Shown: positions 26,591 to 34,713 of the stretch, piece after piece
Layout: each line of letters starts with the position of its first letter
How positions within the stretch are numbered: the first letter of the stretch is position 1
Assembly: GCA_963757125.1 (NCBI GenBank)
Contig: CAVWQP010000006.1
Span: 438,008 to 502,007, forward strand
Origin: CAVVSD01 sp963757125
GTDB taxonomy: Bacteria; Actinomycetota; Thermoleophilia; Solirubrobacterales; Solirubrobacteraceae
Direction: 5' to 3'
DNA length: 64,000 bases
Translations under genes and position numbers: made by a program
The notes under the pieces: model-generated
What the model saw: the letters and a program-made list of their open reading frames with translations, nothing else
Told to the model about the DNA's origin: nothing
The model's database searches: none

Positions 26591-27580
26591 GTGCGATGTG
26601 TGGCCCACGTGCACTCCACGCACTCCGACGGCAGCGCGACGCTGCCCGAGCTGCGCGCCGCGGCGCGGGACGCCGGCGCCCGGGTCGTGCTGCTCACCGA
26701 CCACGACACGCTCGGCGCGCGGGACGCGGGCCAGGACGGGTGGGGCGACGACGTCCTCGTCGTCGTCGGGCACGAGGTCTCGCCACGCGGTGGTCATCTG
26801 CTCGTGTTCGGGACCGACGAGGTCGTCCCGCACCGGGGGCGCGACGAGCGCGAGATCCTCGACGCCGTCGCCGCCGCGGGCGGCTTCGGCTACGCGGCGC
26901 ACCCGTTCTCGCTCGGGTCCGCGATCTCCACGCGCGTCGCGCCCGCGCACGCGTGGGGGACGTTCCGGCATCCGGCGCTGGCCGGGATCGAGGTGTGGAG
27001 CCTCACGACCGACGTGTCGGAGGGGTGGCGGACCGCCGGGGAGGCGGTGCGGGACATGCGCAATCCGCTGCGCACGGCGCTCGCCGGGCCGCCGGAGCGC
27101 CATCTCCGCGAGTGGGACGCGCTGACCGCAGCGGGCGACGTGCTCGCCGGCCTCGGCGGCCAGGACGCCCACGCGCGCGGCGTCCGGGTCCGCGGCCGGG
27201 TGCGCTCGATCATGCCCCACGACCGGTGGATGGGGCTCGTGCAGACCGAGCTCGCGCTCGACGCGCCGTTCACGGGCGACGACGACGCCGACCGCGCGGC
27301 GGTGCTCGCCGCGTTGCGCGCTGGCCGCACGTCGATCGTCGTCCCGCCGCTGGGCGATCCGCTCGACGCCCGCATCGAGTACGCGGACGGGCGGTTGTCC
27401 GTGGCTGCGCCGGAGGGCACCGTCGCGCGGATCGTCACCCCCGGCGGCGCGGTGCGCGAGCTGCCCGCGCCGTGCGAGCTCGACGTCGCCGGTCCGGTGC
27501 GGGTCGAGCTGCTGCGGAAGGGGTCGCGCTGGATCCTGTCGTCGCCGCTGGGCGGCGCTCAGATGCCGAGCTCGGCGTAG
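26591..27580 (+). CDS. PHP-domain phosphoesterase (CehA/McbA-like)
   Basis: A protein of about 329 residues with a PHP metal-dependent phosphoesterase domain. HVHSTHSDGSATL near the N-terminus, LLTDHDTLG, GHEVSP, YAAHPFS and GGQDAHARG supply the expected His/Asp ligands for a three-metal site. The layout with a C-terminal beta-rich part fits CehA/McbA-like proteins. Starts at GTG 26591 or GTG 26561 are possible; the former avoids overlap with the divergent VTT gene. The 3' end overlaps the convergent TIR-like gene by 22 bp. The substrate is unknown. Confidence 0.78.
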   Translation: MRCVAHVHSTHSDGSATLPELRAAARDAGARVVLLTDHDTLGARDAGQDGWGDDVLVVVGHEVSPRGGHLLVFGTDEVVPHRGRDEREILDAVAAAGGFGYAAHPFSLGSAISTRVAPAHAWGTFRHPALAGIEVWSLTTDVSEGWRTAGEAVRDMRNPLRTALAGPPERHLREWDALTAAGDVLAGLGGQDAHARGVRVRGRVRSIMPHDRWMGLVQTELALDAPFTGDDDADRAAVLAALRAGRTSIVVPPLGDPLDARIEYADGRLSVAAPEGTVARIVTPGGAVRELPAPCELDVAGPVRVELLRKGSRWILSSPLGGAQMPSSA

Positions 27581-28065
27581 ACGTGCGCCTCGTAGACGTG
27601 CGGGCCGGTCTGCGTGGCCTTCGCCGCCGCGTACCCGGCGACGAACGTGTCGAGCGCGTGCCGGACGATCTTCGGCTCGAACGAGACGTTGATCGTGTAC
27701 CGGCCGGCGAGCGGCTGGGGCAGGTGCGCCCGGTCGACCCGGCGGACGCCGTTGAGGTTGACGACGACGATCGGCATCCCGAGCTTCGTGAGGACGTCGA
27801 GCTCGTAGAAGAAGTAGTTGCGCTGGTTGTCGGCGACCGCCCGTGAGCGCTGGCCGACCAGCACGATGGCCTGGCGGCTGCGCCCCATGCGCTCGCGGAG
27901 GCGCCGGCGGATGACGTCGCGGTTCGTGTCGCCCTTCGCGTGCAGGTCGTAGGCGTCCTCGAAGTCGAACGGGATGCGCTGCTCCTCCGGCCACGCGCGC
28001 ATCTCCCACCACGCGCTCGCATCCTCGGCCGCGTAGCTGACGAACGTCCTGTCGCGATGACCCAT
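27559..28065 (-). CDS. TIR-like (ThsB/DUF1863) domain protein
   Basis: A 168-residue single-domain protein of the MTH538-type TIR-like family, the fold of ThsB sensors in Thoeris anti-phage defence. Visible features are RTFVSYAAEDASAWWEM (first strand and loop), FDFEDAYDLHAKGDTNRDVIRRRLRERM, the SRQAIVLVGQRSR strand, YFFYELDVLTKLGMPIVVVNLNG, and a C-terminal helix. In Thoeris, ThsB makes a cyclic ADP-ribose signal that activates ThsA. No ThsA-like gene is in the window, so it is an orphan or acts in another context. It is divergent from a SnoaL-like gene with only 21 bp between starts. Confidence 0.72.
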   Translation of the reverse strand: MGHRDRTFVSYAAEDASAWWEMRAWPEEQRIPFDFEDAYDLHAKGDTNRDVIRRRLRERMGRSRQAIVLVGQRSRAVADNQRNYFFYELDVLTKLGMPIVVVNLNGVRRVDRAHLPQPLAGRYTINVSFEPKIVRHALDTFVAGYAAAKATQTGPHVYEAHVYAELGI

Positions 28066-28079
28066 GATCGATGCATCAT
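28064..28079. promoter_or_regulatory. inverted repeat in the TIR-like/SnoaL divergent gap
   Basis: ATGAT-CGATGC-ATCAT, 5-bp arms, spanning the ATG of the TIR-like gene and most of the 21-bp gap to the SnoaL-like ATG at 28087. A candidate operator only; there is no room for two separate promoters, so at least one transcript may be leaderless. Confidence 0.25.
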
Positions 28080-28086
28080 TCCCTGT

Positions 28087-28419
28087 ATGGCGGATGCGAT
28101 GAGCAGGCTCGACCCGCCCATCCGGGCGATGTTCGACGCGACGAACGCCGAGGACTCCACCGCGTTCGTGGATGCCTTCGCCGAGGACGCGGTCCTCGTC
28201 GACTGGGGCCGGACGTTCACGGGCCACGACGAGATCGCGACCTGGAACGCCAACGAGAACATCGGGGTGCACAGCCGCATCGGGGTGACCAGCGTGGACC
28301 GCGACGTCGACCGCACGACGGTCGGCGTGAGCGTCTCCGGCGAGGGCTACAACGGCGGTGGGGCGTTCGTGTTCGAGACGGCGGGCGGGCGGATCACGCG
28401 GATGGAGATCACGGGCTGA
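28087..28419 (+). CDS. SnoaL-like / NTF2-fold protein
   Basis: A 110-residue SnoaL-like protein. The pattern is typical: a short N-terminal helix (IRAMFDATNAEDSTAFVDAF), then the AEDAVLVDWGRTFTGHDEIATW turn, and beta strands ending FVFETAGGRITRMEIT. The family has many small-molecule-binding members, so no specific reaction can be given. No ribosome-binding site is visible upstream of ATG 28087. It is divergent from the TIR-like gene and convergent with the HEPN-like gene, whose stop overlaps its last codons. Confidence 0.7.
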   Translation: MADAMSRLDPPIRAMFDATNAEDSTAFVDAFAEDAVLVDWGRTFTGHDEIATWNANENIGVHSRIGVTSVDRDVDRTTVGVSVSGEGYNGGGAFVFETAGGRITRMEITG

Positions 28420-28792
28420 GCGCCACCGCCTCCCGCGGGGTCACGGCGTCGACGAGTCGCTCCGCTGCGCTGATGAGCGAGTCGAGCTCTTCGCGGGTCG
28501 GGTCGAGGTCGTACGGGTGGTGGTGCGTCGCGCGGGACAGCGCGTGCCACGTGAAGGCCACCTCGTGCGCCAGCGAAGCGGGCTCGAGGTAGACGCCCAG
28601 GCAGCCGAGCTGGGCGCGCATGTTCAGGCGCTGCACGCCTGGAGCGCGCACCGCCCAGTAGCTCTCGAGCGACTCCTCGATCGCCTGTCGTGCGAGCAGG
28701 GCGGCAGCACGCGGCCATATGGCAGCGGTCCCGGGGCTCGGCTCATCGAGCATCCTCCGCGCCTCGGCCAGCAGGTCGCGGGGCGTCAGCAC
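28409..28792 (-). CDS. small helical HEPN-like partner of the zinc-hook ATPase
   Basis: A 127-residue, almost wholly alpha-helical protein. GTG 28792 overlaps the stop of the ATPase gene, so the two are translationally coupled. A first helical part (LLARQAIEESLESYWAVRA) is followed by MRAQLGCLGVYLEP and a helix ending in LSRATHHHPYDLDPT. The R-x4-H pattern (RATHHH) at the end of a helix is the arrangement seen in HEPN ribonucleases and in HEPN toxins of ATPase-linked defence systems. I do not recognise a named family, so the HEPN reading is an inference from helix content, the R-x4-H motif and the operon partner. Confidence 0.5.
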   Translation of the reverse strand: MLTPRDLLAEARRMLDEPSPGTAAIWPRAAALLARQAIEESLESYWAVRAPGVQRLNMRAQLGCLGVYLEPASLAHEVAFTWHALSRATHHHPYDLDPTREELDSLISAAERLVDAVTPREAVALSP

Positions 28793-31185
28793 GCCGGCTC
28801 CAGTGCTCGGACGAGCTCCCTGGTGCCTTCGGCGAGGGTCCAGCCGTCCACTGCGAGCAGTCGGTGCGAGCCCCGCTTCACCGTGGCGACCGTCGTCACG
28901 GCGTCCTCGCCGCCGAGCTGCCGAACGCGGTCCGTGATCTCGATGCCCTGCGCCGTGGAGAGCTCGAAGGCCCCTGCGAGCCAGGAGTTCAAGGACGTCT
29001 TCTCGGCCAGGAGCTCCTCGACGCGGGCATGGGGCGTCCCGGAGTCGATGAGACGACGACGGATGCGCGCGGCGCATGCCGCCTCGATGGCGCTGCGGCA
29101 CAGCCCCGGCACCACGCGTGCACGGACCTCGTCGGAGACGTCCTCGGTCTTGGCGAACGCGAACGCCTCGCCGACGTAGCGGTCGCTCGGCGGGCGGCCG
29201 GCGACGACCTCGACCTTCGACGAGGCGCGGCGGTGGACGTTCATGATGCGCGCGTCGATGTCCAGCCGCCGGACGGCCTCGGGCAGCCGCTCGTCGTGGG
29301 TGAACACGACGACCTGGCGGGTCTCGGCGGCGCGGGCCAGCACGCGTGCGAGACCGTCGACCTTGGCCGGGTCCATCGACTGGACGGGGTCGTCGATGAC
29401 CATGAAGCCGAACGGGCTCTCCGGCAGCGACGCCCGAGGCAGGAAGATGCTGACGGCCAACGCCGACAGCTCGCCCTGGCTCATGACGCCGAACGCGGAC
29501 GACGCGCTCCCATCGACGCTGACATCGAACGACGCGTAGCGGCGGTTGCCCTCCTTGCGCAGCTCGACGTCCCCGAGGGCGACGTTGCTCTCGTGCCGGA
29601 GCTCCGCCCAGTTGGCCTGCGCGGACTCGACGATCGGAAGGAGCCGCTCGCGACGAAGCGCGGCGGTGCAGGCGGCCATCCATACCTCCGCGCCCTTGAG
29701 CGTGACGACCGTCTCCTTGTCGTGTTCGGCCCGTCTGGCGGTCGCGACCCAGGAAGCCACGTCGGCCTGGATCGGCCCCCAGGCGGACTGCCGTCGCTCC
29801 GCCTCGTGTTCCGCCGCCTCGCGCGCCGAGGCTGCGGTGGCGAGCACGCCGAACGCCGCATCCCGGCCGTCGTCGCCCTCGCGCGCCACGGCCGACCAGC
29901 GCGCCCATGCAGCACGGACACCGTCGTCGTCGACGGAACCGAGGATCGCAGGGAACAGCGCGTCGATGGCATGCTGCGCCGCGCCAACGGCAAGTCGCGC
30001 AACCCGCAGATCCTCGCTGCGTCGGCGGAGCTCCTCGATCTCCGCCTGCGAGCGGATGAGCCATCCCGTGTCGAGGACGTCGGTCGTTCCGCAGACGGGA
30101 CAGGTGGCCTCCTCGCCGTGCTGCTGGTGGAAGCCCACGGCCTCGTCGAGCAGGCGAGCGAGCGCCTCGAGGCGGTCTGCGTCCGTGGCCTCGAGACGCC
30201 GGACGTCCTCGAGCGCTCGCGACAGCGCGGCGAACGCCGAGTCGATCGCCGCGTCGTCTGGTAACGGAAGCGCGGCGAGCGCGTGCAGCCGGCCGTCCTC
30301 GTCGGTCTCGAACGCGCCGGCCGCCGCGGCCTCGATCGCGTCGACGTCCGGTCGCATCTTCGCGAGCAGCGGGGCGATTGTGGCAGCGCGGTCTCCCTCT
30401 GTCGCGGCGATCGTCACGATGAGCGCCTTGCGCTCGAGCTTCTCCGTCTTGCCGCTCTTCTCGCGATCGAGGCGGGCGGCGCGGAGGGTGGCTGAAAGGT
30501 CGTCGAACTCCTCGAGTCCCAGCACCGCCGAGAGCGCCTCGTAGAGGGCGGCGGCGCGCTCGGAGAACATCGTTCCGAGCTCGTTGTAGGAGAGCAGCGG
30601 GCGGAACTGCGCGAGCGCGGCGTCCCAGCCGAGGGCATCCCACGAAGCACGCGCACCGCTGCCGCGATGGGCTCGCCGCCGTCGAGCGAAGCGTCGGCGG
30701 CCCACGTCCGCCGGAGCTCCAACGGCTGCTTCTCGCCGTCGACTCGGAAGCGCGCGGAGAGGACGGTCGGACCGTCGCCGTGGAGGTTGCGCCAGCCCTC
30801 GCGCCACACGCGGGTGCGCTCCTCCCAGCGGAGGTTCGCCCCGGTGAGCAGCATCTCGAGCCCTTCCGCGAAGCTCGACTTCCCGGGATCCGTTGCGCCC
30901 GACGACGAGCGTCAACCCCGGCCCGGCGGTGAGGGGGAGGCGTGCCTGCGGTCCGATGCCACGGAAGTTCTCGACGGCGATCTGGTCGAGGTAGACGCGC
31001 GCCGGCGTCTGCGCGGGCACGGAGGCGACGAGGTCGCGCGGGATGGTGGAGGGCGCGCCCGTGAGATGCGCGTCGAGGTTGTCGGCGCCCTCGGCGGCAG
31101 CGAGGACGATGTCGGCCACCGCGGCGGTGGGCCCCTCGCTGCCCCCGAGGCGCTCGATGAGCTGCTCGAGGGCGGTGTCGTTCAC
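28786..31185 (-). CDS. SMC/RecF-like ATPase with CPVC zinc hook (frameshifted as given)
   Basis: A protein of about 799 residues of the ABC/SMC-type ATPase class. The N-terminal ATPase start is VYLDQIAVENFRGIGPQ. The P-loop is GRNGSGKSSFAEGLEMLLTG, but the segment from about 30893 to 30640 is read only in a second frame (+1 at GGATCCCGGG, then a compensating -1 near 30645). Coiled-coil-rich arms flank a Rad50-like zinc-hook half-motif (CPVCGT, about residue 360). The C-terminal ATPase half has the ABC signature SQGELSALAVSIFLPRAS and Walker B GFMVIDDPVQSMD, then VVVFTHDERL. Total length is unaffected. It is coupled to the HEPN-like gene. The architecture resembles ATPases of RloC- or Lamassu-type defence, without matching a named family. 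Confidence 0.75.
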   Translation of the reverse strand: MNDTALEQLIERLGGSEGPTAAVADIVLAAAEGADNLDAHLTGAPSTIPRDLVASVPAQTPARVYLDQIAVENFRGIGPQARLPLTAGPGLTLVVGRNGSREVELRGRARDAAHRGEPPLGGAHPRVARGLAQPPRRRSDRPLRALPSRRREAAVGAPADVGRRRFARRRRAHRGSGARASWDALGWDAALAQFRPLLSYNELGTMFSERAAALYEALSAVLGLEEFDDLSATLRAARLDREKSGKTEKLERKALIVTIAATEGDRAATIAPLLAKMRPDVDAIEAAAAGAFETDEDGRLHALAALPLPDDAAIDSAFAALSRALEDVRRLEATDADRLEALARLLDEAVGFHQQHGEEATCPVCGTTDVLDTGWLIRSQAEIEELRRRSEDLRVARLAVGAAQHAIDALFPAILGSVDDDGVRAAWARWSAVAREGDDGRDAAFGVLATAASAREAAEHEAERRQSAWGPIQADVASWVATARRAEHDKETVVTLKGAEVWMAACTAALRRERLLPIVESAQANWAELRHESNVALGDVELRKEGNRRYASFDVSVDGSASSAFGVMSQGELSALAVSIFLPRASLPESPFGFMVIDDPVQSMDPAKVDGLARVLARAAETRQVVVFTHDERLPEAVRRLDIDARIMNVHRRASSKVEVVAGRPPSDRYVGEAFAFAKTEDVSDEVRARVVPGLCRSAIEAACAARIRRRLIDSGTPHARVEELLAEKTSLNSWLAGAFELSTAQGIEITDRVRQLGGEDAVTTVATVKRGSHRLLAVDGWTLAEGTRELVRALEPAC

Positions 31186-31224
31186 ATGAGACGTGTCGGC
31201 GCCGGGGCGCGCGAGGTTGAGTCG

Positions 31225-31902
31225 CTAGCCGCGGTCGCGCAGCACCGCGAGCACCTCGTCCCGCGCGTCGCGCAGGTGCTCGGCCATCGCCGCCGCCGCG
31301 GCCGCGCCGTCGCCCGCCTCGATCGGAGCGCGACCGCGTCGTGCGCCGCGGGCGGTCGCGTCGCGCAGGACGCGGAACGGGTGCGTGTCGAAGCTGTCGA
31401 ACATCGCAGCCCGCGCGTCCTCGATCGAGCTGCGGAGCATCGCGTTGCCGCTCGCATCGGCGACCGCGAGATGGAAGGCGGAGTCCGCCCGCCGGAACTC
31501 GCCGGCGTCGCCGCTCGCGCGGAGCGCGCGACCGCACTCGGCGAGGCGCGTCAGGTCCTCCTCGGACCGGCGCTCGGCCGCCAGCTGCGCCGCCGTCGTC
31601 TCGACCGCAAGCCGGTACTCGAAGATCTCGACGACGTGCGCGAGCTCCAGCCCGCGCGGTCGCTCGGTCACGAACGCGCCGCCCGCGGGGCCGCGGCGGG
31701 TGACGAGCGCGCCTTCCTCCTGCAGGACCCGCAGCGCCTCGCGCACGGTCAGACGCGACACCCCGAGGTTCGCCGCGAGGGTCCGCTCGGCGGGGAGGCG
31801 CTCGCCCGCCACGACCTCGCCGAGGGCGATCGACCGCCGCAGGCGGTCGGCCACGACCTCGTGGGCTGCAAGCAGGCGAACAGGCTCCGAGACGTTGCCC
31901 AC
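31225..31902 (-). CDS. GntR family regulator, FadR/FCD subfamily
   Basis: A 225-residue transcriptional regulator. The N-terminal winged helix (VADRLRRSIALGEVVAGERLPAERTLAANLGVSRLTVREALRVLQEEG) is a textbook GntR domain. The C-terminal helical FCD ligand domain carries the EYRLAVETTAAQLAAER helix, and the metal-site region reads FRRADSAFHLAVADASGN and AAAAAAMAEHLRDARDEVL. GTG 31902 faces the divergent alcohol dehydrogenase operon 38 bp away. It very likely represses that operon and responds to its substrate. FCD ligands are usually small organic acids. Confidence 0.88.
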   Translation of the reverse strand: MGNVSEPVRLLAAHEVVADRLRRSIALGEVVAGERLPAERTLAANLGVSRLTVREALRVLQEEGALVTRRGPAGGAFVTERPRGLELAHVVEIFEYRLAVETTAAQLAAERRSEEDLTRLAECGRALRASGDAGEFRRADSAFHLAVADASGNAMLRSSIEDARAAMFDSFDTHPFRVLRDATARGARRGRAPIEAGDGAAAAAAMAEHLRDARDEVLAVLRDRG

Positions 31903-31909
31903 GGGCCTA

Positions 31910-31928
31910 TGGTATGCATCGCAGACCA
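31910..31928. promoter_or_regulatory. candidate GntR operator
   Basis: TGGT-N11-ACCA in the short gap between the divergent GntR gene and the alcohol dehydrogenase operon, with ATGCAT inside. GntR/FadR-type sites often have TGGT...ACCA half-sites, though usually closer together. Confidence 0.3.
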
Positions 31929-31939
31929 AAGGTGTCTCT

Positions 31940-33097
31940 GTGACGATCGCTCCCTTCGCCAACCACCTGCCCGTCCGGGTCCGTTTCGGCGAGGGCGCCG
32001 CGCTCGAGCTCGGCGGCATCGCCGCGTCGCACGGCGCCCGCCGCGTGCTGCTCGTCATCGACGAGGGTCTCGAGGAGCGCAACGACGCCGTCGCCGACGC
32101 CGTCCTCGCGCTGCGGCGCGCGGACCTCGAGGTCGACCGCTTCGACAAGGCGCCGGGCGAGCCGACCGGCGACGTCGTCGACGCCGCGGCAGCGGCCGTG
32201 TCGCGGTCGCGGCCGCACGCGATCGTCGCGCTCGGCGGCGGCTCGGTGATCGACACCGCGAAGGCCGCGCGCGTCTGCGCGCAGGAACACGTGCGCTTCC
32301 AGGACCTGGAGGCGCCGTACCCGCATCCGATCGTCCCGCTCATCGCCGTCCCGACGACGGCGGGGACGGGCTCGGAGGTCTCCGGCGGCGCGGTCGTCAC
32401 CGATCCCGCCACCGGCCGCAAGGGCGGCATCGCGGCGCCGGCGCTGCGCGCGCAGGACGCCGTCGTCGACCCGGTCCTCACGTACTCCGTCCCGCCCGAC
32501 GCGACCGCGCAGACGGGCATCGACGCGCTCGCCCAGGCCATCGCGGGCATGATCGCCACCGTCCGCACACCGATCGGCGACGCGATCGCGCTGGAGGCGA
32601 TCCGGCTCATCGGCCGCTCGCTCGTCGCGGCCCACCGCGACGGCTCCGACGCGACCGCCCGCTCGGAGATGGCCTGCGGCAGCCTCATGGCCGGGCTGAC
32701 GATGAACATCGCCGACTGCACCGCCGAGCACTCGCTCGGCCAGGCGATCGGCGGGATGTTCCACGCGCCGCACGGGCTCACGATCGGCGTCGTGCTCGTG
32801 CAGACGCTCGAGCGCGAGCGCCGCTTCGTCCCGGAGCAGCTCGAGCGCGTGGCCGACGCGCTCGGCGTCCCGGCCGACGGGACGGCGGACGGCTCGCGGG
32901 CCGTGCGCGGCGTGCGCGGTCTCCTCGACGACCTGCGCTTCCCGGTCCTGCGCTCGATCGGCGTCGACGAGTCGCACGTCGACGCCCTGACCGACCTCGC
33001 GACCGCCGATCCCTTCCTCGCGTTGTCGCCCGAGCCGTGGACCCCGGCGGAGGTGCGCGGCGCGTTCGTCGCCGCGCTCGCCGAGGAGCCGAGGTGA
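31940..33097 (+). CDS. iron-containing alcohol dehydrogenase
   Basis: A 385-residue group III (Fe-dependent) alcohol dehydrogenase. Motifs are the NAD-binding IVALGGGSVIDTAKAARV, the VPTTAGTGSEVSGGAVVTDPATGRKGGI segment, and the metal ligands DATAQTGIDALAQAI (Asp, His position replaced by Gln/Asp variants) and the later CTAEHSLGQAIGGMFHAPHGLTIGVVL with two His. Relatives include maleylacetate reductase and 1,3-propanediol dehydrogenase. GTG 31940 sits behind an AAAGGTG-like site and its stop overlaps the next GTG. First gene of the three-gene operon controlled by the GntR protein. Confidence 0.85.
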   Translation: MTIAPFANHLPVRVRFGEGAALELGGIAASHGARRVLLVIDEGLEERNDAVADAVLALRRADLEVDRFDKAPGEPTGDVVDAAAAAVSRSRPHAIVALGGGSVIDTAKAARVCAQEHVRFQDLEAPYPHPIVPLIAVPTTAGTGSEVSGGAVVTDPATGRKGGIAAPALRAQDAVVDPVLTYSVPPDATAQTGIDALAQAIAGMIATVRTPIGDAIALEAIRLIGRSLVAAHRDGSDATARSEMACGSLMAGLTMNIADCTAEHSLGQAIGGMFHAPHGLTIGVVLVQTLERERRFVPEQLERVADALGVPADGTADGSRAVRGVRGLLDDLRFPVLRSIGVDESHVDALTDLATADPFLALSPEPWTPAEVRGAFVAALAEEPR

Positions 33098-34713
33098 CCG
33101 ACGTCGACGCGATCGTCGTGGGCGCCGGCTTCTCGGGCCTCTACACCCTCCACCGGCTGCGCGAGCTGGGCCTCTCGGCCGTCGTCATCGAGCGCGGCTC
33201 CGGCGTCGGCGGCACGTGGTACTGGAACCGCTACCCGGGCGCGCGCTGCGACATCGAGAGCATCGACTACTGCTACGCGTTCTCGCGCGAGCTGCTCGAG
33301 GAGTGGGAGTGGACCGAGCGCTACGCCACGCAGCCGGAGATCCTGCGCTACCTCGAGCACGTCGCGGACCGGTTCGACCTGCGCGGCGACATCCGGCTCG
33401 GCACCACGGTGACTGCCGCGACCTGGGAGGACGGGCACTGGGCCGTCGCGACCGACGCCGGAGACACGCTCACCGCGCAGCACCTCGTCCTGGCCGTCGG
33501 CAACCTCACGGCGGTCAAGCGCCCGGACTTCGCCGGGCTGGATGACTTCGAGGGCGACTGGTACCACACCGCCCGCTGGCCGCGGGAGGGCGTCGATCTG
33601 CGCGGCAGGCGCGTCGCCGTCATCGGGACCGGCTCGACCGGCATCCAGGCGATCCCGCGGATCGCGGAGCAGGCCGAGCACCTCGTGGTCTTCCAGCGCA
33701 CGCCCAACTACTCGATGCCCGCGGTGAACCGCCCGCTCGATCCGGCAGAGCTGCGCGAGGCGGTGGCCGGCTACGACGAGCGCCGCCGCCGCGCCCGCGA
33801 GAGCGACGCGGGCGTGCCGATCGCGCCGCCCGAGCGCGCGGCGCTCGACGCCACGCCGGAGGAGCGCCGCGCGGCCTACGAGACGGGCTGGCGGCGCGGC
33901 GGCATCAACGCGCTCTCCAACGCGTTCACCGACCTGTTCACCGAAGCCGACGCGAACCGCACCGCGCAGGAGTTCGCGCGCTCGAAGATCCGCGAGGTCG
34001 TCCGCGACCCGATCGTCGCCGAGGCGCTGTGCCCGTCGCACACGATCGGCACGAAGCGCACCTGCGTCGACATCGGCTACTTCGAGACCTACAACCGTGA
34101 CGACGTCGAGCTCGTGGACGTCCGCCGCTCGCCGATCGAGGCGATCACGGCCCGGGGCGTCGCGACCGCCGACGCCGAGCACCCGGTCGACGTCATCGTC
34201 TTCGCGATCGGCTTCGACGCGATGACCGGCGCGCTGCTGGAGATCGACATCCGCGGCCGCGACGGCCTCGCGCTGCGCGACGCCTGGGCAGGCGGCCCGC
34301 GGACGCTGCTCGGGCTGACGACGGCGGGCTTCCCGAACATGTTCATGGTGACCGGCCCCGGCAGCCCGTCCGTGCTCAGCAACATGGTCGTCTCGATCGA
34401 GCAGCACGTGGACTGGATCGCCGACTGCATCGCGCATCTCCGCGAGCGCGGCGTCGCGTCGATCGAGGCCGGCGAGGACGCGCAGGACGCCTGGGTCGAG
34501 CACGTCGCCGCCCTCGCGGACGCGACGCTCTACCCCGAGGCGACCTCCTGGTACGTCGGGGCGAACATCCCGGGCAAGCCGCGCGTGTTCATGCCCTACG
34601 TCGCGGGATGCGGCGCCTACCGGCGAGAATGCGACGAGGTCGCGGCGCGCGGCTACGAGGGCTTCGTGCTCGGCACGCGCGAGGCGGAGGCGACGACGGG
34701 GCGGAGGGCATGA
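33094..34713 (+). CDS. flavin-dependent Baeyer-Villiger monooxygenase
   Basis: A 539-residue class B flavoprotein monooxygenase. The FAD Rossmann motif is VVGAGFSGLYTLHRL near the N-terminus, with GVGGTWYWNRYPGARCDIES as in cyclohexanone monooxygenase. The Baeyer-Villiger fingerprint FxGxxxHxxxWP is present (FEGDWYHTARWP, about residues 152-163). The NADPH Rossmann motif is VIGTGSTGIQAIP, and the ATG-type motif appears as VFAIGFDAMTG. These enzymes insert oxygen next to a ketone to make esters or lactones. GTG 33094 overlaps the dehydrogenase stop. With an alcohol dehydrogenase upstream, an alcohol-to-ketone-to-ester route is suggested. Confidence 0.9.
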   Translation: MTDVDAIVVGAGFSGLYTLHRLRELGLSAVVIERGSGVGGTWYWNRYPGARCDIESIDYCYAFSRELLEEWEWTERYATQPEILRYLEHVADRFDLRGDIRLGTTVTAATWEDGHWAVATDAGDTLTAQHLVLAVGNLTAVKRPDFAGLDDFEGDWYHTARWPREGVDLRGRRVAVIGTGSTGIQAIPRIAEQAEHLVVFQRTPNYSMPAVNRPLDPAELREAVAGYDERRRRARESDAGVPIAPPERAALDATPEERRAAYETGWRRGGINALSNAFTDLFTEADANRTAQEFARSKIREVVRDPIVAEALCPSHTIGTKRTCVDIGYFETYNRDDVELVDVRRSPIEAITARGVATADAEHPVDVIVFAIGFDAMTGALLEIDIRGRDGLALRDAWAGGPRTLLGLTTAGFPNMFMVTGPGSPSVLSNMVVSIEQHVDWIADCIAHLRERGVASIEAGEDAQDAWVEHVAALADATLYPEATSWYVGANIPGKPRVFMPYVAGCGAYRRECDEVAARGYEGFVLGTREAEATTGRRA

